Counted from the first letter of the stretch, positions 44,601 through 53,441 are shown. The stretch is 64,000 bases of DNA from Planctomycetota bacterium (GCA_039819165.1 JBCBSM010000001.1:1240001-1304000); one strand, 5' to 3'. Notes: generated by a model from the sequence alone, not told the origin. Made by a program: numbers and translations.

Positions 44601-44832
44601 ACGCACCAAGGGCTTCCGCAAGGCCAAGATCGCCGACCTCGAGGCCTACTTCCGCGCCGAGGGCCTGCTGCCCCTCGGGGAACCACTCGATCGCGATGCC
44701 GTCCTCCGCGAGGCGCTGCCCCCCGAGCACGCCGATAACGCCCGCCTGGCGGCCAGGATCGGCCATCTCATCGATGTTCTGTTTTCATTCGGACACGCCA
44801 AGCCCGAAGCGCTCCGGCCGCAGCCGGCGTAA
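41683..44832 (+). CDS. YhaN/SbcC-like SMC-type ATPase with central membrane hairpin and C-terminal extension
   Basis: 1049 residues from ATG 41683, chosen because MRIERVDI matches the family start; ATG 41668 adds five. Walker A GRNGAGKST at 32-40, long Arg/Ala/Glu-rich coiled coils (about 140-345 and 400-690), ABC signature near 723 (LSSGTRAQVLLALR) and Walker B LPLVLDEPLATTDDE with Asp757. In place of a zinc hook, residues about 350-395 are two hydrophobic helices (CLALATLLVLAVLAG, AAAIAGLAAMAWLAA), as in YhaN. About 255 residues follow the ATPase head (from about 795), helical, with a basic stretch RSKRDERTKGFRKAK. Partner of the upstream phosphoesterase. Confidence 0.85.
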   Translation: MRIERVDIDASPGIDRPFSVEGLSPALTVVLGRNGAGKSTLARAIRLLMWPERHAAVAARLVLAQDDTTFTSSISPVAAGWRPATPRMPRANVGRSIAIGIDALWTDGDTDASIRAAMARELRGGYDLAPLRNAAAERPKIGRAEIAGHRRAAQHLRDAQREARELMHQQDQLATLRRDANAARSKADRRSAIEQAQQRLGLQRRLEAVEAQLAALPAGALRVRGDEVRRLDERRQRIDANRRAAADADGRATAARERLESLGVPEGGVPDGPIALLGEHHKDAVALEQQIAETRRRIAEREPNAAAHASPMSSERLDQIDDALVRVDHARHRVAAIAGAESPRTQRVRPGAWPAASAACLALATLLVLAVLAGNAIAMAAAIAGLAAMAWLAANLRPRTEPETGASLEQARGELADAEAELRGLAGDDRELASTLALVVAARRAAEADRAHQELLAARAADEYQSEQLGGLLQRATAALASTLDAAPNSAADIAASVAQLRERQRRWTRETEIIAEAEHAAEAARDAAARDEEALAAELDELGLTPDTLPQLHEWLRERDRARTLDGERTELATRIDAADRALREYPALLEADDAALAAELRAAEGAAGEADELRGRIGGIEERIRLAGSSERLRDAHLAVDHADTALERLLEEESGRAARRLLLDAALSALGRDDLPPIVEHADGLLRRCTRGAYGLRAGGDGEPAVVDVRTGHAVADTALSSGTRAQVLLALRVAHAINAERDAGCRPLPLVLDEPLATTDDERFHAVAALLADLAGAGRQILYLTCEPAHARRLLAVAAERELDAAQLDLDAVRTDEAARALQPAMLAEPKAAPSPADLPAEEYARLAGVAPLDPWAPDAAIDLFYVLRDDLHAYAELARRGIRTAGALADAAVRGEAGGHAGAAIAARTARRAMCAWRRGRARPLTVADIAAAPAISETYAQDLADLAAELGGSADALLTELRSKRDERTKGFRKAKIADLEAYFRAEGLLPLGEPLDRDAVLREALPPEHADNARLAARIGHLIDVLFSFGHAKPEALRPQPA

Positions 44833-45030
44833 GCCCTTCGGTTGCCCGGCCCGCTGCTTCAGCTGGCAAACGATGCATCCGGTGGTATCTATGGCTCGGA
44901 AGGGGAAGCCTCGGGCCCGGAGCACGGTTGTGCATTCCGCAGAGATCCACCCGCTCCGCCCTGCGTCGGCCGGGCCGATGCGGACGAATACAAGACCTAA
45001 AGCCCGAAAACCTCGGGGAGATGCACGGAA

Positions 45031-47862
45031 ATGAATAGGACCCACCACACGCCCCGCCGCATCGCCAGTGCCTGCGGCCTCGCGCTCGCCTGCGCTCCCG
45101 CGGCGCTCGCGGCGAGCGACGACCTCGTCGCCGTCCAGTCCCAGGACGCCATCTCGACCCTGACGCTTGATGGCGCCCCCTTCCGCAGCACGCCGGCCGA
45201 CGTGGTCGATCTGCGCGCCGTAGCGGTGCCCGGGAGCGATGCCGTCCTCGTATCGTGGACCGAGCGGACCGCCTCGGGCACCGTCGGCTATTCGGCGGTT
45301 GCGCGCGACGGACGCAGCGTCGACCGCGTCTCGGTAGACGGCGACACCATCCGCCTGCGGTACGCCGAGTTCGACCCCGGTCGAGCGGTGCCCGCCGTGC
45401 CCGCGATGCTCGCAGCGGACGAGCAGCACGATGCATACATCGTGCAGTACATCGGCCAGCCCGTCGCCGCCGCGGATGCCGCGCTCGAAGATGCCGGCGC
45501 CATCGTCGTCCGCCACCTCGCCGACCACGCCCGCATCGTCCGCATGGACGACGCGGCGCGGGACCGGGTGGCCGACCTCGACATCGTCCGCTGGGTCGGC
45601 CCGTTCCACCCGGCGTACAAGCTCGATGAGCCCATCCTCCAGCAGTTCGTGCTGGGCGGCGGCGTCTCGAGCTTCGTTGATCCGCCCGTTCGCTATTCCA
45701 TCGAGCTATTCGAGGACGGCCCCGAGGCCATGCTGGCTGCGACCCAGGCCGTCGCGCAGGCCGGCGGCGCGGTCGACCTGGAGGTGCCCGAGACCGGCCG
45801 CCTCGAGGCCTCGCTCACCCAGGACCAGCTGCTCTCGATCGTCCGCCTGGGCAACGTGCACTTCGTCGACCACTGGGCGGCGCCCGAGACGGACATGAAC
45901 ATCGCCCGCTCCATCGGCGGCGCGGCCTACCTCGATTCGGTCGCCGGCTACACGGGCGCGGGCGTCAGCGGCGAGGTGATGGACAGCGGCATCCTCCGCA
46001 CCCACCAGGAATTCCAGGACCCGCCACCCGTGCTACACACCGGCACCGGCGTCGATAGCCACGGCACCGCCACCTACAGCATCGTGTTCGCCGATGGCGT
46101 GTCGCCCGCCGCCAAGGGCATGCTCCCCGATGGCCGCGGCATCTTCGCCAGCTACTTCGGCCTGGGCAACCGCTACGTGCACACGCGCGAGCTGGTCATC
46201 CCCACGGGCACGTTCCGCGCCGTCTTCCAGAGCAACAGCTGGGGCAGCGGCCTGACCACCTCCTACTCGACGACGACATCGGAGATGGACCGCATCATCT
46301 TCGACAACGACATCCTGATCACCCAATCGCAGTCCAACCAGGGCAGCCGCCAGTCGAGGCCCCAGGCCTGGGCCAAGAACATCGTGTCCGTCGGCGGCGT
46401 CGTCCACCGCAACACGCTGTCCAAGTCCGACGACTGCTGGTGCAGCGGCGCCAGCATCGGCCCTGCCTCCGACGGCCGCATCAAGCCCGACCTGACACAT
46501 TTCTACGAGTTCACCCGCGCCGCCACGAGCGCGAGCACGGGGGCCTACACCGAGTTCGGCGGCACCAGCGGCGCCACGCCCATCGTCGCCGGCCACTTCG
46601 GCCTGTTCTTCCAGATGTGGGCCGATGGCATCTTCGGCAACCCCGTCTCGGGTGGCGACGTCTTCGACGAGCGGGCCCGATTCAGCACCGCCAAGGCGAT
46701 GATGATCAACACCGCCGACCCCTACGCCTTCAGCAGCCCGAGCTCGGACAAGAGCCGCGTGAAGCAGGGCTGGGGCATGCCCGACCTCCGCGAGATGTAC
46801 GACGGCCGCGAGTCCTTCTTCGTCGTCGACGAGACCGACATCCTCGAGGAACTCGACACGGCCACCTACCCGCTCGTCGTTCCCGCGGGCGAGGACCAGC
46901 TCCGCGTGACCCTGACCTGGTCGGACCCCAACGGCACGACCTCGTCGACCGTCCACCGCATCAACAACCTCGACCTGCGGGTCACCGCGCCCGACGGCAG
47001 CGTCTATTGGGGCAACGTCGGCCTCGATACCGGCATCTGGAGCGATCCGGGCGGCTCGGCCAACAACGTGGACACGGTCGAGAACGTCTTCGTGCAGTCG
47101 CCCGAGGCCGGCACCTGGACCGTCGAGGTCATCGCCGCCGAGATCAACCGCGACGGCCACCGCGAGACGCCCATTCGCGACGTCGACTTCGCGCTCGTCG
47201 CCCAGGGCGTCGACGGCCTCGCCGCCGCCTTCGAGCTGCCCTTCGAGGACCAGGTGCCCGACGCCGACGTCGATCGCGAGAAGTGGATCGAGCTGAGCGG
47301 CAGCATCATCGCCACTACCCTGGGCTTCAACCCGCCCAGCGAGCCCTACAGCATCCTGATCGCCAACGAGCCGCTGCTGGCCTCCAACCGCATCAACGTG
47401 CCGCTGGACCTCAGCCCCAACGTTGACGTGAGCTTCTGGAGCGAGCACCGCGGCGTCGAGGCCGGTGAGACCCTCGTCGCCGAGTACTTCAGCACCTTCT
47501 TCGACGAGTGGCGTGAGCTGACCACCGTCGTCTCCGACGGCAGCGACCAGACCGAGTTCGTGCAGCACACCATCGATCTGCCGCTGGACGGCTACGGCGA
47601 GACCTTCCGCCTGCGATTCCGCGCCCCGGGCAGCGACGCCACAGACCAGTGGTACATCGACGACGTATTCGTCGGCGAGCCCGACTCCACCGGCTGCCGA
47701 GCCGACTTCGACGGCGACGGCGCGCTGACCATCTTCGACTTCCTGGCCTTCCAGAACGCCTTCGACTCGGGCGATCTCGCCGCCGACTTCGACGGCGACG
47801 GCGCGCTGACCATCTTCGACTTCCTGGCCTTCCAGAACGAGTTCGACGCGGGCTGCCCGTAG
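45031..47862 (+). CDS. secreted subtilisin-like (S8) protease with doubled dockerin-like tail
   Basis: 943 residues. Signal peptide (ASACGLALACAPAALAA), propeptide-like region to about 290, catalytic domain about 300-590: Asp318 (VMDSGIL), His344 (GVDSHGTATYS), oxyanion Asn in SNSWGSG, and Ser513 (GGTSGATP). Then a P-domain-like beta sandwich (about 600-730; VTLTWSDPNG), a second beta domain (about 735-885) and two tandem dockerin-like units ending DAGCP. Length upstream without a gene is 198 nt. The 3' end is followed by a strong terminator. Exported protease; the tail suggests cell-surface or complex attachment. Confidence 0.9.
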   Translation: MNRTHHTPRRIASACGLALACAPAALAASDDLVAVQSQDAISTLTLDGAPFRSTPADVVDLRAVAVPGSDAVLVSWTERTASGTVGYSAVARDGRSVDRVSVDGDTIRLRYAEFDPGRAVPAVPAMLAADEQHDAYIVQYIGQPVAAADAALEDAGAIVVRHLADHARIVRMDDAARDRVADLDIVRWVGPFHPAYKLDEPILQQFVLGGGVSSFVDPPVRYSIELFEDGPEAMLAATQAVAQAGGAVDLEVPETGRLEASLTQDQLLSIVRLGNVHFVDHWAAPETDMNIARSIGGAAYLDSVAGYTGAGVSGEVMDSGILRTHQEFQDPPPVLHTGTGVDSHGTATYSIVFADGVSPAAKGMLPDGRGIFASYFGLGNRYVHTRELVIPTGTFRAVFQSNSWGSGLTTSYSTTTSEMDRIIFDNDILITQSQSNQGSRQSRPQAWAKNIVSVGGVVHRNTLSKSDDCWCSGASIGPASDGRIKPDLTHFYEFTRAATSASTGAYTEFGGTSGATPIVAGHFGLFFQMWADGIFGNPVSGGDVFDERARFSTAKAMMINTADPYAFSSPSSDKSRVKQGWGMPDLREMYDGRESFFVVDETDILEELDTATYPLVVPAGEDQLRVTLTWSDPNGTTSSTVHRINNLDLRVTAPDGSVYWGNVGLDTGIWSDPGGSANNVDTVENVFVQSPEAGTWTVEVIAAEINRDGHRETPIRDVDFALVAQGVDGLAAAFELPFEDQVPDADVDREKWIELSGSIIATTLGFNPPSEPYSILIANEPLLASNRINVPLDLSPNVDVSFWSEHRGVEAGETLVAEYFSTFFDEWRELTTVVSDGSDQTEFVQHTIDLPLDGYGETFRLRFRAPGSDATDQWYIDDVFVGEPDSTGCRADFDGDGALTIFDFLAFQNAFDSGDLAADFDGDGALTIFDFLAFQNEFDAGCP
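47701..47852 (+). repeat. tandem dockerin-coding repeat, period 81 nt
   Basis: Copies at 47701-47771 and 47782-47852. The first 59 nt of each (GCCGACTTCGACGGCGACGG onward) are identical; later bases differ at only a few positions. The near identity at silent sites suggests a recent duplication or conversion. Confidence 0.9.
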
Positions 47863-47897
47863 AACACTCGCCAGCAGCAGCAACGCTAATGCGACAC

Positions 47898-47930
47898 GCG
47901 GGGCGGCCCCAGGGGCCGCCCCGCTTTTTT
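47898..47930 (+). terminator. rho-independent terminator after the S8 protease gene
   Basis: Perfect 13-bp G+C stem GCGGGGCGGCCCC / GGGGCCGCCCCGC separated by a single A, followed by six T. It lies 36 nt after the protease stop and 20 nt before the stop of the convergent moxR gene. The T-run is on the plus strand only, so it serves the protease gene. Confidence 0.9.
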
Positions 47931-47950
47931 GCAGGTGATCGGCGCTGCGA

Positions 47951-48880
47951 TCAGGTCGGGGCTTCGACGGTCTGCAGCAGCTGCTCGAGGATGGCCTCGG
48001 CCTCGCCGCCGTCGGCCTGCTCCATCGCGCCCCGCACGATGATCCGGTGCGCGCACACGTACGGCACGTTCTCGAGCACATCCTCGGGGATCACGTAGTC
48101 CCGGCCGGCGATCATCGCAGTCGCCCGCGCCACCTGCGTCAGCGCCAGCGAGCCGCGCGGCGACAGCCCCAGCCGCAGATCCGGCGACGCGCGCGTCGCC
48201 CGCGCGATCGCGATGACGTACTCCAGGATCCGATCGTCCACCGTGACCGCGTCCACGCGGGACTGCAGCTCCGAGAGCGTGTCGAGGTCCATGACGGGCT
48301 CGAGCGTCGGCAGCGCGTTGCGCGCCGGCCGGCTCTGCAGCACCCGCAGCTCCGTCGCGGGCTCGGGGTAACCCAGCCGCGAGCGCATCAGGAAGCGATC
48401 GAGCTGGTTCTCGGGCAGCAGGTACGTGCCCTCGAACTCGTAGGGGTTCTGCGTCGCGATCACCATGAACGGCCGGGGCAGCGCGTAGGACACGCCGTCG
48501 ACGCTCACGGTCGCCTCGCTCATCGCCTCGAGCAGCGCCGTCTGCGTCCGGGGCGTCGTCCGGTTGATCTCGTCGGCCAGCACGACATTGGCGAAGACCG
48601 GCCCCCGCTTGAACACGAACTCGCCCGTGTCCCGCTCGAAGATGCTCACGCCGATGATGTCGCTGGGCAGCAGGTCGGGGGTCATCTGCACGCGGGAGAA
48701 CTCGCCCTGCACGCTGCGCGCGATGGCGCTGGCCAGCACCGTCTTGCCCACGCCCGGCACGTCCTCGATGAGCAGGTGACCCCGGGCCAGCATCGTGCGG
48801 ATCACCCGATCCACCGCCGCCGGATTGCCCAGGAAGACCGAGGCGATGTTCTCGCGGAGGGCCGCGATCGGATCGGCCAT
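47951..48880 (-). CDS. MoxR-family AAA+ ATPase
   Basis: 309 residues. GGAGG 5 nt before the ATG. AAA+ motifs: Walker A EDVPGVGKT near residue 43, Walker B VVLADEINRTTPRTQTALLE near 105, sensor 1 FMVIATQNPYEFEG, arginine finger region LLPENQLDRFLMR, and the lid ASPDLRLGLSPRGSLAL. MoxR proteins act as chaperones, commonly with DUF58 and vWA proteins next door; here no such partner adjoins it. Divergent from the ATP synthase genes over 89 nt. Confidence 0.9.
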   Translation of the reverse strand: MADPIAALRENIASVFLGNPAAVDRVIRTMLARGHLLIEDVPGVGKTVLASAIARSVQGEFSRVQMTPDLLPSDIIGVSIFERDTGEFVFKRGPVFANVVLADEINRTTPRTQTALLEAMSEATVSVDGVSYALPRPFMVIATQNPYEFEGTYLLPENQLDRFLMRSRLGYPEPATELRVLQSRPARNALPTLEPVMDLDTLSELQSRVDAVTVDDRILEYVIAIARATRASPDLRLGLSPRGSLALTQVARATAMIAGRDYVIPEDVLENVPYVCAHRIIVRGAMEQADGGEAEAILEQLLQTVEAPT

Positions 48881-48969
48881 GCATACCTCCTCGCCGGCGG
48901 TCCCCCAGGGCCCCGCAGAGGCGGAGCGTACGCGAGGAGAAGGCTCCGAGAGACTCGCCGCAGGGCACC

Positions 48970-49503
48970 ATGCCCGCTACCCTTACGCCCCTCCGGCCGG
49001 CCGGTCGGGGGGAGGGCCCCGTTCGGGCGGAGGGACGCGTGCAGACGGCCGATTCCACCGAGTCCATCGCGCTCTACGGCGTCCGCGCGACGGCCGTGGG
49101 CGTCGCGATCTCGGTGGCCGCCGCGGCCGCAGCCGTGCTGATCTACGGATTGGCCAACGGGCTCACCGCGGACGCCAAGGCCCTGTACATGCCCCTGTCC
49201 GCGGCAAGCGTCCTCATGGCCCTCAGCTGGCTGTCCGCCGCGGGGGTCGCGGCCCTCACCGGTCCCTACCGACCCGCCCAGGCCGGCTTCTCGTGGCTCG
49301 TGCTCTCGGCCGCCCGCAACCTGCTGCTGCTCGTTGCGGCCGCCGCCGCCGCCCTGGCGATGCCGGACGCCGGCATGCCGCTGTGGATCGGCCTGGTCGC
49401 CGGCGGCGTCGCCGGCGTCGCGGCCGACTCCGTCCTGGCGGCCCGCGCGATCGCGACCCACCCGACACGCGCCACGAGCGCACTGCCCGGAGGACCGCGT
49501 TGA
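48970..49503 (+). CDS. AtpI-like membrane protein at the head of the ATP synthase genes
   Basis: 177 residues with four hydrophobic helices (VAISVAAAAAAVLIYGLA, AASVLMALSWLSAAGVAAL, NLLLLVAAAAAALAM, WIGLVAGGVAGVAADSV). The stop overlaps the atpB start (TGATG). Place and four-helix topology fit AtpI, a non-essential assembly factor for the c ring, but sequence similarity is weak by eye. The first 30 residues are polar and Arg/Gly-rich; a later start is possible. Confidence 0.6.
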   Translation: MPATLTPLRPAGRGEGPVRAEGRVQTADSTESIALYGVRATAVGVAISVAAAAAAVLIYGLANGLTADAKALYMPLSAASVLMALSWLSAAGVAALTGPYRPAQAGFSWLVLSAARNLLLLVAAAAAALAMPDAGMPLWIGLVAGGVAGVAADSVLAARAIATHPTRATSALPGGPR

Positions 49504-50483
49504 TGCCCCTGAGCGCCGAGTTCCTCGCGCCGATGCTCGCCGCCGCCGAGGCCGGCGGCGTGCCGAGCCCCGTCGACCACATCGTGGTCCACCCGTTCCT
49601 CAACGTCGGCGGCTGGTGGATCTGGTCGTCGGCAACCGCCAACCTGCTCATCTCGGGCGTGCTCATGCTGCTGCTAGGCATGTTCGTGGCCAAGCGCATC
49701 CGCACCGGGCCGAGCACGCAGGGCGAGCAGGCCTACCTCACCAAGGGCAAGTTCGCCTCCATGGTCGAGGTGCTCATCGTCGCGCTGCGGGACCAGTTCA
49801 TCCGCCCGGTGCTGGGCGAACGGGCCGACCGCTTCCTGCCCTTCCTGCTGTGCGTCTTCTTCTTCATCCTCATCAACAACCTGCTGGGCATGATCCCGCT
49901 GCTCGACATCAACATGCTCATCAACTTCTACGCGGTCGAGTCCGGCCTGGCCTCGGGACCGAAGTGGAAGGACCTGCACATCGCCCCCTTCGGCGGCACC
50001 GCGACGCAGAGCATCTGGGTCACCGGCGGGCTCGCCCTGGTCGCGGGCCTGGTCATCAACATCGCCGGCGTCATGCGGCTGGGCGTGGGCGAGTACGCCA
50101 AGCACCTCACCGCGGGCACCCCGGTCTACCTGTGGCCCATCATGGTTCCGGTCGAGATCATGGGCACGCTGATCAAGCCCATCGCGCTCGCCCTGCGTCT
50201 ATTCGCGGTCATGACGGCGGGCCACATCCTCCTGGCGGTCATGTTCGTCTTCGTCGAGCTGATCGCCCGCGCCACCAGCCTCGGGATCATCGTGGCCATC
50301 CCGTTGTGGATCCCGGTGCTGTTCATGGCCGTCTTCATCTTCGTGCTGGAGGTCTTCGTCAGCTTCCTCCAGGCCCTCATCTTTATGTTCCTCACCGCGG
50401 TCTTCATTAGCCTGCTGGACCACCACGGCGACCACGCCCACGAGCACGACACCCACGTACCTTCCGCGGCGCAGCCCGCGTAA
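49503..50483 (+). CDS. atpB: F-type ATP synthase subunit a
   Basis: 326 residues from ATG 49503 (GGAGG 9 nt upstream). Membrane stator of the F0 proton channel. The essential Arg is in the helix KPIALALRLFAVMTAGHILL near residue 235, preceded by VPVEIMGTLI. Upstream helices include FLLCVFFFILINNLLGMIPL. The C-terminus is a His/Asp-rich tail (HHGDHAHEHDTH) beyond the last helix, which may bind metal and is not usual for the family. Confidence 0.95.
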   Translation: MPLSAEFLAPMLAAAEAGGVPSPVDHIVVHPFLNVGGWWIWSSATANLLISGVLMLLLGMFVAKRIRTGPSTQGEQAYLTKGKFASMVEVLIVALRDQFIRPVLGERADRFLPFLLCVFFFILINNLLGMIPLLDINMLINFYAVESGLASGPKWKDLHIAPFGGTATQSIWVTGGLALVAGLVINIAGVMRLGVGEYAKHLTAGTPVYLWPIMVPVEIMGTLIKPIALALRLFAVMTAGHILLAVMFVFVELIARATSLGIIVAIPLWIPVLFMAVFIFVLEVFVSFLQALIFMFLTAVFISLLDHHGDHAHEHDTHVPSAAQPA

Positions 50484-50491
50484 ACCCCTGA

Positions 50492-50872
<381 letters not shown>

Positions 50873-50926
50873 CAGCGTTACCGCCGCGCACGCCGCACTC
50901 GGGCGGCGTGCGCCCAGGAGGCCGCC

Positions 50927-51559
50927 ATGCCCCGCCCAGGAACCATGTCGTTGGGAGCCATCCCGTGGGCGTCGGCCGCGGCCGTCGCCGTCCCCCTCGC
51001 GCTGCCGGCGATCGCGCTGGCGGCCGAGGACGGCGAGAAGGGCACCGTCATCCCCGGCATCAAGCAGGGCGTGCCGATGATGATCGCCGCCCTCCTAACC
51101 TTCGGCGTCGTCTTCTTCCTGCTCTCCAAGTACGCCTGGCCGGCGATTTCCAAGGGCCTCGAGGATCGCGACGCCAAGATCCTCGAGGGCCTGGAGGCCT
51201 CCAAGCGGGCCCTGGCCGAGGCCGAGGCCATGCGGGAGCGCTACGAGGGCCAGCTCTCCGAGGCCCGGGCCGAGGCCCAGCGCATCCTCGCCGAGACCAA
51301 GGCCCGCCAGCAGGAGTTCGCCGCCGACCTCAAGACCAAGGCCGACGCCGAGCTCAACAGGATGCGCGAGCGGGCCCAACGCGATATCGACGCCGCCCGC
51401 CGCGTCGCCGTCAACGAGCTCTACGCCGAGTTCGCCCGGCTGAGCACCATCATGGCCAGCCGCATCCTGGAGCGCGAGGTCAACGAGCAGGACCAGGCCC
51501 GCCTCGTCGAGCAGGTCCTCAGCGAGTTCGAGGCCGGTCGCCAGGCCGCCAACAACTAG
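50927..51559 (+). CDS. atpF: F-type ATP synthase subunit b
   Basis: 210 residues. AGGAGG 5 nt before the ATG. A signal-peptide-like N-terminus (ASAAAVAVPLALPAIALAA) precedes the true membrane helix at about 48-70 (PMMIAALLTFGVVFFLLSK). The rest is a long right-handed coiled coil (AEAEAMRERYEGQLSEARAE) forming the peripheral stalk. The extra N-terminal segment is shared in style with the c subunit in this operon. Confidence 0.95.
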   Translation: MPRPGTMSLGAIPWASAAAVAVPLALPAIALAAEDGEKGTVIPGIKQGVPMMIAALLTFGVVFFLLSKYAWPAISKGLEDRDAKILEGLEASKRALAEAEAMRERYEGQLSEARAEAQRILAETKARQQEFAADLKTKADAELNRMRERAQRDIDAARRVAVNELYAEFARLSTIMASRILEREVNEQDQARLVEQVLSEFEAGRQAANN

Positions 51560-51588
51560 CCGCGCTCGGCTGCCCCGGAGGCCCACGC

Positions 51589-52230
51589 ATGCCCCTGCTC
51601 GAGACACCACCCGACGCGCTGGCCGAGACCTACGCCACCAGCCTCTTCGAATTCTGCAAGGACAAGGGCGGCATCGACGCCGTCGAGGAGACCCTCGACG
51701 AGCTGCTCGGCGTGCTCAACACCGCGCGCGACGACGCCCAGTTCAGCGAGTTCCTCGCATCCCGCGTGCTGGCGACTAGCGCCCGCAAGGCCTCGCTCTC
51801 GTCCATCCTCGCAGGCCGCATCTCCGAACGCACGCTCCACTTCCTGCTGCTGCTCAACGACAAGGAGCGGCTCTCGCACCTGCCGGCAATCGCCGCCTCC
51901 TTCCAGGCCATGGCCCAGCAGGCCCTCGGCCGCCTCGACGTCGACGTCCACACCGCCTCGCCCATCAGCGAGGCCGACCTCGACGCCATCCGCGAGCGGC
52001 TCGCCAGCGCCCTGGGCAAGGACGTCGTTGCCCACCACCGGGCCGACCCCGGCATGATCGGCGGGCTCAAGCTCCGCTTCGGCGACCAGCTCGTCGACGG
52101 CTCCATCGCCGGCCGCCTCCGCCGCCTCCGAGACCAGCTCGCCGCCGACGGCGCCACCCGCGTCCGCACCCGCGTGGCCGAGATCATCGACGCCGACACC
52201 TCCGCCCTCGACGACGCCGCCGGGGACTGA
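51589..52230 (+). CDS. atpH: F-type ATP synthase subunit delta
   Basis: 213 residues from ATG 51589 (GGAG 8 nt upstream). Helical N-terminal domain (ETYATSLFEFCKDKGGIDAV) and conserved C-terminal part with DPGMIGGLKLRFGDQLVDGS near residue 158, which binds subunit b. Links F1 to the peripheral stalk. The next gene is pgk, 3 nt on; atpA, atpG, atpD and atpC are not here, so the operon is split. Confidence 0.9.
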   Translation: MPLLETPPDALAETYATSLFEFCKDKGGIDAVEETLDELLGVLNTARDDAQFSEFLASRVLATSARKASLSSILAGRISERTLHFLLLLNDKERLSHLPAIAASFQAMAQQALGRLDVDVHTASPISEADLDAIRERLASALGKDVVAHHRADPGMIGGLKLRFGDQLVDGSIAGRLRRLRDQLAADGATRVRTRVAEIIDADTSALDDAAGD

Positions 52231-52233
52231 CCC

Positions 52234-53436
52234 ATGGCCACCAGCACGATCGCGAGCATTGATCCCGCCGGCATGCGGGCCCTCGTCCGCGTGGACTTCA
52301 ACGTCCCCATCAAGGACGGCACGATCCGCGACGATCGCCGCATCCGCGCCGCCCTGCCCACCATCCAGAGCATCCTCGACCGCGGCGGGTCGGTCGTGCT
52401 CATGAGCCACCTGGGCCGCCCGAAGGGCGAGGGCCTCCAGCCCGATCTCTCCCTCGCCCCGGTCGCCGAGCGATTGGGAGAACTGCTAGACGCCCACGTC
52501 GAATTCCCGTCCGATGACTGCATCGACGACGAGGCCGCCGCCGCGGCGCAGACGCTCGAGCCCGGCGGCGTGCTGCTGCTCGAGAACCTCCGCTTCCACA
52601 CCGCCGAGAAGACCGGCGACGCCGCCTTCGCCGCCACGCTCGCTGGCTACGGCGACTTCTACGTCAACGACGCCTTCGGCACCTGCCACCGCGCCGACGC
52701 GTCGATGGTGGCCGTCCCCCGCGCGATGGAGGGCAAGCCCCGCGTCGCGGGCCTCCTGGTCGAGAAGGAACTGCGGTTCCTGCGGGCCGCACTCGACGAC
52801 CCACCCCGCGCCTTCATCGTCGTGCTCGGCGGCGCCAAGGTCTCCACCAAGATCGCCGCGATCGAGAACCTGCTGCCCAAGTGCGACGCGATGCTCATCG
52901 GCGGCGCGATGGCGTACACCTTCCTCCGAGCGCGCGGCGAGCCCGTAGGCAGCAGCCTCGTCGAGGACGAGCACGTCGAGACCGCCCGCCGCGCACTCCA
53001 GGCCGCCGAGGACCGGGGCGTGCCGCTCCAGCTGCCGTCGGACCACATCGTGTCGAAGGCCTTCGAGGCCGGGGCCGAGACCTGGACCACCAGCGAGATC
53101 CCCGATGGCGCGGTGGGGATCGATATCGGACCCCAGACCGCGGGCGCCTACGCCGCCGAGATCTCGACGGCCCGCACCGTGCTCTGGAACGGCCCGATGG
53201 GCGTCTTCGAGTGGCCCGGCGCCGACGGCGGCTCGCGGGCCGTCGCCGAGGCAATGGCATCGGCCACCAAGGCCGGCGCCACCACGATCGCCGGAGGCGG
53301 GGATTCGGCCGCCGCGCTCGATGCCTTCGGCCTGGTGACCGATATCACCCATGTGTCCACCGGCGGCGGAGCCTCGGTCGAGATGCTCGAGGGCAAGCGG
53401 TTCGAGGCCATCGAACTGCTCGACCAGGCGGGATAG
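52234..53436 (+). CDS. pgk: phosphoglycerate kinase
   Basis: 400 residues, full length. N-terminal 3-PG site RVDFNVPI and SHLGRPKGEG, hinge and ATP-side LGGAKVSTKIAAIENLLPK, DIGPQT, VLWNGPMGVFEWP and the GGGDS loop near residue 352. Starts 3 nt after atpH, so made from the same transcript as ATP synthase F0/stalk subunits: two ATP-producing systems linked. Makes ATP and 3-phosphoglycerate from 1,3-bisphosphoglycerate. Confidence 0.95.
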   Translation: MATSTIASIDPAGMRALVRVDFNVPIKDGTIRDDRRIRAALPTIQSILDRGGSVVLMSHLGRPKGEGLQPDLSLAPVAERLGELLDAHVEFPSDDCIDDEAAAAAQTLEPGGVLLLENLRFHTAEKTGDAAFAATLAGYGDFYVNDAFGTCHRADASMVAVPRAMEGKPRVAGLLVEKELRFLRAALDDPPRAFIVVLGGAKVSTKIAAIENLLPKCDAMLIGGAMAYTFLRARGEPVGSSLVEDEHVETARRALQAAEDRGVPLQLPSDHIVSKAFEAGAETWTTSEIPDGAVGIDIGPQTAGAYAAEISTARTVLWNGPMGVFEWPGADGGSRAVAEAMASATKAGATTIAGGGDSAAALDAFGLVTDITHVSTGGGASVEMLEGKRFEAIELLDQAG

Positions 53437-53441
53437 CCCGT

